A DNA stretch of 20,077 nucleotides from DASYSL01 sp036003365 (GTDB lineage: Bacteria; Eisenbacteria; RBG-16-71-46; DASYSL01), in assembly GCA_036003365.1 (NCBI GenBank), contig DASYSL010000011.1:1-20077 (forward strand). Reading direction: 5' to 3'. Positions 17,169-20,077 of the stretch are shown here, one piece after another. The stretch's first letter is position 1, and each line of letters opens with the position of its first letter. Under the pieces are notes generated by a model. The model did not search any database, was not told where the DNA came from, and saw only the letters and a program-made list of their open reading frames with translations. Both the position numbers and the translations under genes were made by a program.

Positions 17169-17372
17169 CCCTCATGTCTATCGCGTATCTCAAGGATTCG
17201 AAACGCGGCAGAAGGGGCTTGCGTACGAATCGGTCCGGCGATTTTTCCCTCCCCCACCGACCGAGCGAATCGCCCTACTCACAAGCGGCCTTACTCGCCA
17301 CGCATCTGCCCGTGGCGGGCGGCAACTTCCCGAGCTCGTGCACAAGGATTCCGTCGAGCTGCGAGGTGCTTC

Positions 17373-18062
17373 ATGAAGAGACTCGCTATCGCTTTCCTCG
17401 TTGCGGCGTTTGCTCTCGGGACAGTCGGAACCCAGATGGCGAGGGCGCAAGCCTATCTGCTCATCGACTATGTGGGGTTCGACTACGAAGATCCCGATCC
17501 GGACCACGCTGATTTTGGTGAGCCCGGAAGCGGCTACAATGGATTGGGCGAGGTGCCCGGTCTCTTCGCGCCGCTGACGTCCGATTACACCACCAACGAG
17601 TACACTTACTGGATTCACGGGTTGACCCAGGTGAACCGCCAGACCTTCGGCTCGTTCATCGTGGTCGACTACTCGGTCGGTCGCCTGGACGTGTACGAGG
17701 ATTCGAAGACCTCGGGCACGCCTCACGACTGGGGGACCAATCCTCCTAGCGCCTTGGCGCCGGGCACGTTCACCGACGGCACGAACATCATCTCGGGCTC
17801 GCTCACGAACTTCCGCTTCGTCTTCAACACGACGAACGGGACGGGCAGCTACGAGGCCGATTGGGAAGCGGACGGCGGCACCCAGCTCAACAACATTCCG
17901 GTCAACGACCGGCAGGGCTGGACCTTCGCGGGAGCGACGAAGAACTCGACGGATATTCCGACGGGTTACTACCACCAGATCGACGGTCAGGTGTTCCTCA
18001 ACAACACGCCGGTTCGTACGCAAAGGACGAGCTGGGGCGGAGTCAAGGGCCTGTACCGCTAG
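17373..18062 (+). CDS. Secreted protein of unknown family, paralogue 1
   Basis: 229-residue protein I do not recognise. Residues 1-26 are a clear signal peptide (MKRLAIAFLVAAFALGTVG...ARAQA). The mature part is rich in Gly, Asn, Thr, Asp and aromatic residues and poor in Lys and Cys, with beta-strand-like alternation, typical of an extracellular beta-sandwich. Shared features with the next gene are the segment NPPSALAPGTFTDGTNIISGS, an aromatic stretch before an xIDGQ/xHDGK motif (YYHQIDGQVFLN), and an identical-pattern C-terminus WGGVKGLYR. The low-charge, Asn-rich composition differs from the neighbours. The ATG is preceded by GAGGTG. It is first gene of a two-gene operon with its own promoter-like element. 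Function unknown; an exported surface or matrix protein is a reasonable guess. Confidence 0.8.
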   Translation: MKRLAIAFLVAAFALGTVGTQMARAQAYLLIDYVGFDYEDPDPDHADFGEPGSGYNGLGEVPGLFAPLTSDYTTNEYTYWIHGLTQVNRQTFGSFIVVDYSVGRLDVYEDSKTSGTPHDWGTNPPSALAPGTFTDGTNIISGSLTNFRFVFNTTNGTGSYEADWEADGGTQLNNIPVNDRQGWTFAGATKNSTDIPTGYYHQIDGQVFLNNTPVRTQRTSWGGVKGLYR

Positions 18063-18069
18063 CGCGACC

Positions 18070-18088
18070 GCGCGGCGTCTCGCCGCGC
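18070..18088 (+). other. Intercistronic stem-loop with 8-bp perfect stem
   Basis: GCGCGGCG (18070-18077), loop TCT, CGCCGCGC (18081-18088). It sits between the two secreted-protein genes, 8 bp after the first stop and just before the GGGGGTG ribosome binding site (18091-18097) of the second. No U-tract follows. It may tune the ratio of the two proteins or stabilise an mRNA end. Confidence 0.6.
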
Positions 18089-18101
18089 ACGGGGGTGACG
18101 T

Positions 18102-18833
18102 ATGAGAGCTTGGTCGACAACATGGATCGTCGCCGCTGCGCTGGCCTTGGCCCTGTTCGTTCCGGCCTTGGTAGCGCCTGCGCCTGCACATGCCGCACCG
18201 GCGATCGATTGGGATCCAGTGGAGTTCTATTCGGCAATTCCGGGGCAGATCACGCCCAACAACTCGCCTGCCGGCGCCCAGCTGATCGGCGTCGGAACGG
18301 TGAGCACGTTCGGGCCTCCGTTCGCGTTCCTGAACGCGAACATCCCGGCGTACGAATATTCGATTTACGTGTACGGACTCATCTCGGCGGGTACGACTTC
18401 CTCGGGCCCTCCGGCGTTCACGTTCTACAACACGAACTACGTGGGCGGCTTCATCGAGATTCATGAAGACACCTCGCCGGACGCGAACTTCGCGCCGAAC
18501 CCGCCGAATGCGGCCGTGCCGAGCACGTTCCAGGACGGCACCATCATCCTGAGCGGCTCGTTCACGAGCTTCTTCACGCAGACGGACAACTTCAGCGCGC
18601 ACGGCGTGGGCAACGCCGAGGGTGACATCGTGTGGACGGGCGGCACGCTGCTTCCGCTCACCAACGACCCCGCCGGCAAGCCCTGCCTGGGCCTGTTCAC
18701 GGGTGGTCTCGTCTCGGATCCCGCGGCGGTGACGCCGGGCTTCATCTGGCGCCACGACGGCAAGATCGATCTCAACTGCCCGACGGCGGCCCAGACGCAG
18801 ACTTGGGGTGCCATGAAGGGCATGTACCGGTAG
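18102..18833 (+). CDS. Secreted protein of unknown family, paralogue 2
   Basis: 243-residue protein, not recognised. The signal peptide covers about residues 1-32 (STTWIVAAALALALFVPALV, then APAHAA before cleavage). The mature chain is Gly/Asn/Thr/Phe-rich and beta-like. It parallels the preceding gene along its length: NPPNAAVPSTFQDGTIILSGS matches NPPSALAPGTFTDGTNIISGS, FIWRHDGKIDLN matches YYHQIDGQVFLN, and the protein ends WGAMKGMYR against WGGVKGLYR. Two cysteines (in GKPCLGLF and LNCPTA) are present only here and could form a disulfide outside the cell. A strong GGGGGTG ribosome binding site precedes the ATG. It is separated from its partner by 39 bp containing a stem-loop, and the operon ends at the terminator at 18893. 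Confidence 0.8.
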   Translation: MRAWSTTWIVAAALALALFVPALVAPAPAHAAPAIDWDPVEFYSAIPGQITPNNSPAGAQLIGVGTVSTFGPPFAFLNANIPAYEYSIYVYGLISAGTTSSGPPAFTFYNTNYVGGFIEIHEDTSPDANFAPNPPNAAVPSTFQDGTIILSGSFTSFFTQTDNFSAHGVGNAEGDIVWTGGTLLPLTNDPAGKPCLGLFTGGLVSDPAAVTPGFIWRHDGKIDLNCPTAAQTQTWGAMKGMYR

Positions 18834-18892
18834 CAGGGGAGCGGCTGCCTGCCGAAGGCGGCCGGTAGCGCGCAGATGCACCGCAACGAACT

Positions 18893-18923
18893 GCCGCCCT
18901 CGCGAAAGCGGGGGCGGCTTTTT
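18893..18923 (+). terminator. Intrinsic terminator of the secreted-protein operon
   Basis: Stem GCCGCCCTCGC (18893-18903) with GCGGGGGCGGC (18908-18918): ten Watson-Crick pairs and one T-G wobble around a GAAA tetraloop, followed directly by TTTTT (18919-18923). This is a textbook rho-independent terminator, 60 bp after the stop of paralogue 2. Confidence 0.9.
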
Positions 18924-18941
18924 CGTTGGGGCGGCGTGCGA

Positions 18942-18967
18942 GGTCACATGTCTTGAAGCATGTGACC
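18942..18967. repeat. CATG-type inverted repeat with 8-bp centre
   Basis: GGTCACATG (18942-18950) and CATGTGACC (18959-18967) are a perfect 9-bp inverted repeat around TCTTGAAG. The centre resembles the CTTGAAT spacer of the 1592-1626 stem-loop. It lies about 20 bp after the terminator U-tract. Confidence 0.65.
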
Positions 18968-19049
18968 AGAGCATGCGCCACGTGGGCTCACGCGAGAGCT
19001 AACCTGCGAGCTCGTAAGGCGTTTGAACGATTCGCCACCCGCAGAGCCA

Positions 19050-19067
19050 ACATGCCGTACGGCATGT
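19050..19067. repeat. 18-bp perfect palindrome, copy 2
   Basis: ACATGCCGTACGGCATGT, identical to 1682-1699, here 139 bp upstream of the phosphoketolase start. The flanks of the two copies differ, so conservation is limited to the palindrome itself, as expected of a binding site rather than a recent duplication. Confidence 0.75.
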
Positions 19068-19159
19068 GTTGGTTCTTTAAGTGCCACCTCGAGCGCCGCC
19101 CAGAAACGTCCGTCCCGAGCCCTCTGGTAGTCTTGGCCTCCGACCGCCCCACGAGGATT

Positions 19160-19179
19160 CACATGCGCCGGCGCATGTG
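19160..19179. repeat. 20-bp perfect palindrome upstream of the phosphoketolase gene
   Basis: CACATGCGCCGGCGCATGTG equals its reverse complement. Its ATGCGCC-GGCGCAT core is the consensus of the four array units at 1548-1626. It ends 27 bp before the ATG at 19207, so it could be an operator or, in RNA, a hairpin just upstream of the ribosome binding site. Confidence 0.65.
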
Positions 19180-19206
19180 CGACCGGCCGCACCGGAAGGA
19201 ACCGCG

Positions 19207-20077
19207 ATGCCTCCGTCGCCTCGCCGCCGGGCTGCCGGCGGGCTGCTCGCCCGAATGGACGCCTACTGGCGCGCCGCCAACTACCTCTCGGTCGGCCAGA
19301 TCTACCTGCTCGACAACCCGCTGCTCGAGAAGCCGCTCCTGCCCGAGCACGTCAAGCCGCGCCTGCTCGGCCATTGGGGCACCACGCCCGGGCTCAACTT
19401 CATCTACGTGCACTTGAACCGCGTCATCGTCGAGCGCGACCTGAACATGATCTACGTCACCGGGCCGGGGCACGGCGGGCCGGGCATCGTGGCCAACGTG
19501 TATCTCGAGGGCACGTGGAGCGAGGTCTACCCCGACGTGTCGCGTGACAAGGAGGGGCTCAAGAAGCTCTTCAAGCAGTTCTCGTTCCCCGGCGGCATCC
19601 CGAGCCACGTTTCGGCCGACGTGCCGGGATCGATCCACGAGGGCGGCGAGCTGGGTTACTCGCTCTCGCACGCGCACGGTGCGGCGTTCGGCAATCCGGA
19701 TCTCCTGGTGGCGTGCGTGATCGGGGACGGCGAGGCGGAGACGGGTCCCTTGGCCGCGAGCTGGCAGTCGAACAAGTTCCTCAATCCGGCGATCGACGGG
19801 GCGGTGCTGCCCATCCTGCACCTGAACGGCGCCAAGATCGCCGGGCCGACGCTGCTCTCGCGCATTCCCGAGGCCGAGCTCGCCGCATACTTCGAAGGGC
19901 TCGGTTACGAGCCGCACCTGGTGGCGGGCTCGGATCCGCCCACCATGCACAAGCTCATGGCGCGCACGCTCGACACCGTGCTCGACAAGATCCGCCGCAT
20001 CCAGCAAACGGCTCGCTCGCACCGCCGCGCGCGCGACAAGAGAGCCGCGCGCCCGCGCTGGCCGGTGATCATCCTGC
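19207..20077 (+). CDS. xfp: Phosphoketolase, 3'-truncated by window edge
   Basis: First 290 residues of a roughly 800-residue thiamine-diphosphate enzyme that cleaves xylulose 5-phosphate and/or fructose 6-phosphate with phosphate to acetyl phosphate plus an aldose phosphate. Signatures are DAYWRAANYLSVGQIYLLDN, GHWGTTPGLNFIYVHLNR, YVTGPGHGGPG (with the conserved His residues), FSFPGGIPSHVSADVPGS-IHEGGELGYSLSHAHGAA and the thiamine-diphosphate motif GDGEAETGPLA. The frame is open to the right edge. The ATG at 19207 has AAGGA five bases upstream; an internal ATG at 19255 would begin directly at the conserved DAYWRAANYL and is a less likely alternative. It is cytoplasmic central carbon metabolism. 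Three CATG palindromes lie in the upstream region, suggesting dedicated control. Substrate preference cannot be told. Confidence 0.95.
   Translation, partial: MPPSPRRRAAGGLLARMDAYWRAANYLSVGQIYLLDNPLLEKPLLPEHVKPRLLGHWGTTPGLNFIYVHLNRVIVERDLNMIYVTGPGHGGPGIVANVYLEGTWSEVYPDVSRDKEGLKKLFKQFSFPGGIPSHVSADVPGSIHEGGELGYSLSHAHGAAFGNPDLLVACVIGDGEAETGPLAASWQSNKFLNPAIDGAVLPILHLNGAKIAGPTLLSRIPEAELAAYFEGLGYEPHLVAGSDPPTMHKLMARTLDTVLDKIRRIQQTARSHRRARDKRAARPRWPVIIL

Larger units (their letters stand above)
17066..17372. other. Intergenic region upstream of the secreted-protein pair
   Basis: This 307-bp stretch has no convincing gene. It holds an inverted repeat at 17120-17139 and a promoter-like element at 17140-17168, followed by about 200 bp of leader before the ATG at 17373. 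A reading frame starting with ATG at 17174 exists but has low-complexity Arg/Ser-rich content and overlaps the downstream gene in another frame, so I treat it as non-coding. Confidence 0.6.
18834..19206. other. Intergenic region with terminator and CATG palindromes
   Basis: This 373-bp stretch has no supported gene. In order it contains an intrinsic terminator (18893-18923), an inverted repeat GGTCACATG...CATGTGACC (18942-18967), the second copy of the 18-bp palindrome (19050-19067), a 20-bp perfect palindrome (19160-19179) and the ribosome binding site of the phosphoketolase gene. It is the densest regulatory-looking region of the window. No tRNA-like fold or T-loop was seen. Confidence 0.65.

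Noticed and set aside
18968..19049. tRNA, attachment-site remnant or small RNA after the terminator
   Set aside because: No cloverleaf pairing, no T-loop consensus and no integrase or direct repeat nearby.

Overview
This window comes from a high-GC bacterial chromosome, probably Gram-negative-type. It carries a YcbB-type L,D-transpeptidase, exported proteins with signal peptides, a Lon-like protease of the YcbZ type and a eukaryotic-like Ser/Thr kinase. High GC, TTG/GTG starts, very tight gene packing and a kinase-STAND-TPR giant fit several soil or sediment lineages (Acidobacteriota, Myxococcota/Desulfobacterota-like, Eisenbacteria-like groups). The sequence alone does not fix the phylum. 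I see no rRNA, tRNA, CRISPR array, insertion sequence or phage gene.

Layout. (1) 1-2829, + strand: two tandem SnoaL/DUF4440-like proteins (the first cut by the window edge), a small SET-domain methyltransferase, an intergenic region rich in palindromes, an F420-dependent-oxidoreductase-like NADP-binding protein and a SpoIIAA/STAS-like protein. (2) 2814-6221, - strand: a compact haem operon hemE-hemH-hemY with 4-bp and 1-bp junctions. (3) 6362-8161, +: a YcbB-like L,D-transpeptidase. (4) 8163-12441, -: an EamA transporter, then a Lon-like protease translationally coupled to a tandem universal stress protein. (5) 12500-17065, +: a thioredoxin-fold/TPR exported protein, then a 1025-residue Ser/Thr kinase fused to a STAND ATPase and TPRs. 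(6) 17373-18833, +: two paralogous secreted proteins of unknown function, closed by a clear intrinsic terminator. (7) 19207-end, +: a phosphoketolase truncated by the window edge.

The most important observation is at 12500-13912. The thioredoxin-fold gene has an in-frame TGA (12716-12718) exactly at the first cysteine of its WAPW-C-H-T-C redox motif. The frame continues for 393 more sense codons. A two-part hairpin (12729-12772) sits just 3' of the TGA, at a distance compatible with a bacterial SECIS. The gene is therefore best read as one selenoprotein with a U-x-x-C motif, not as a short ORF followed by an ORF with an internal start.

The second theme is a set of CATG-containing palindromes confined to intergenic DNA. 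An identical 18-bp perfect palindrome occurs at 1682-1699 and 19050-19067. A spaced relative lies in the divergent promoter region at 12445-12465. A phased four-copy array lies at 1548-1626, and further members are at 18942-18967 and 19160-19179. They look like operator sites of one or two regulators, or a dispersed intergenic repeat family, connecting the NADP-binding protein gene, the transporter/selenoprotein divergent pair and the phosphoketolase.
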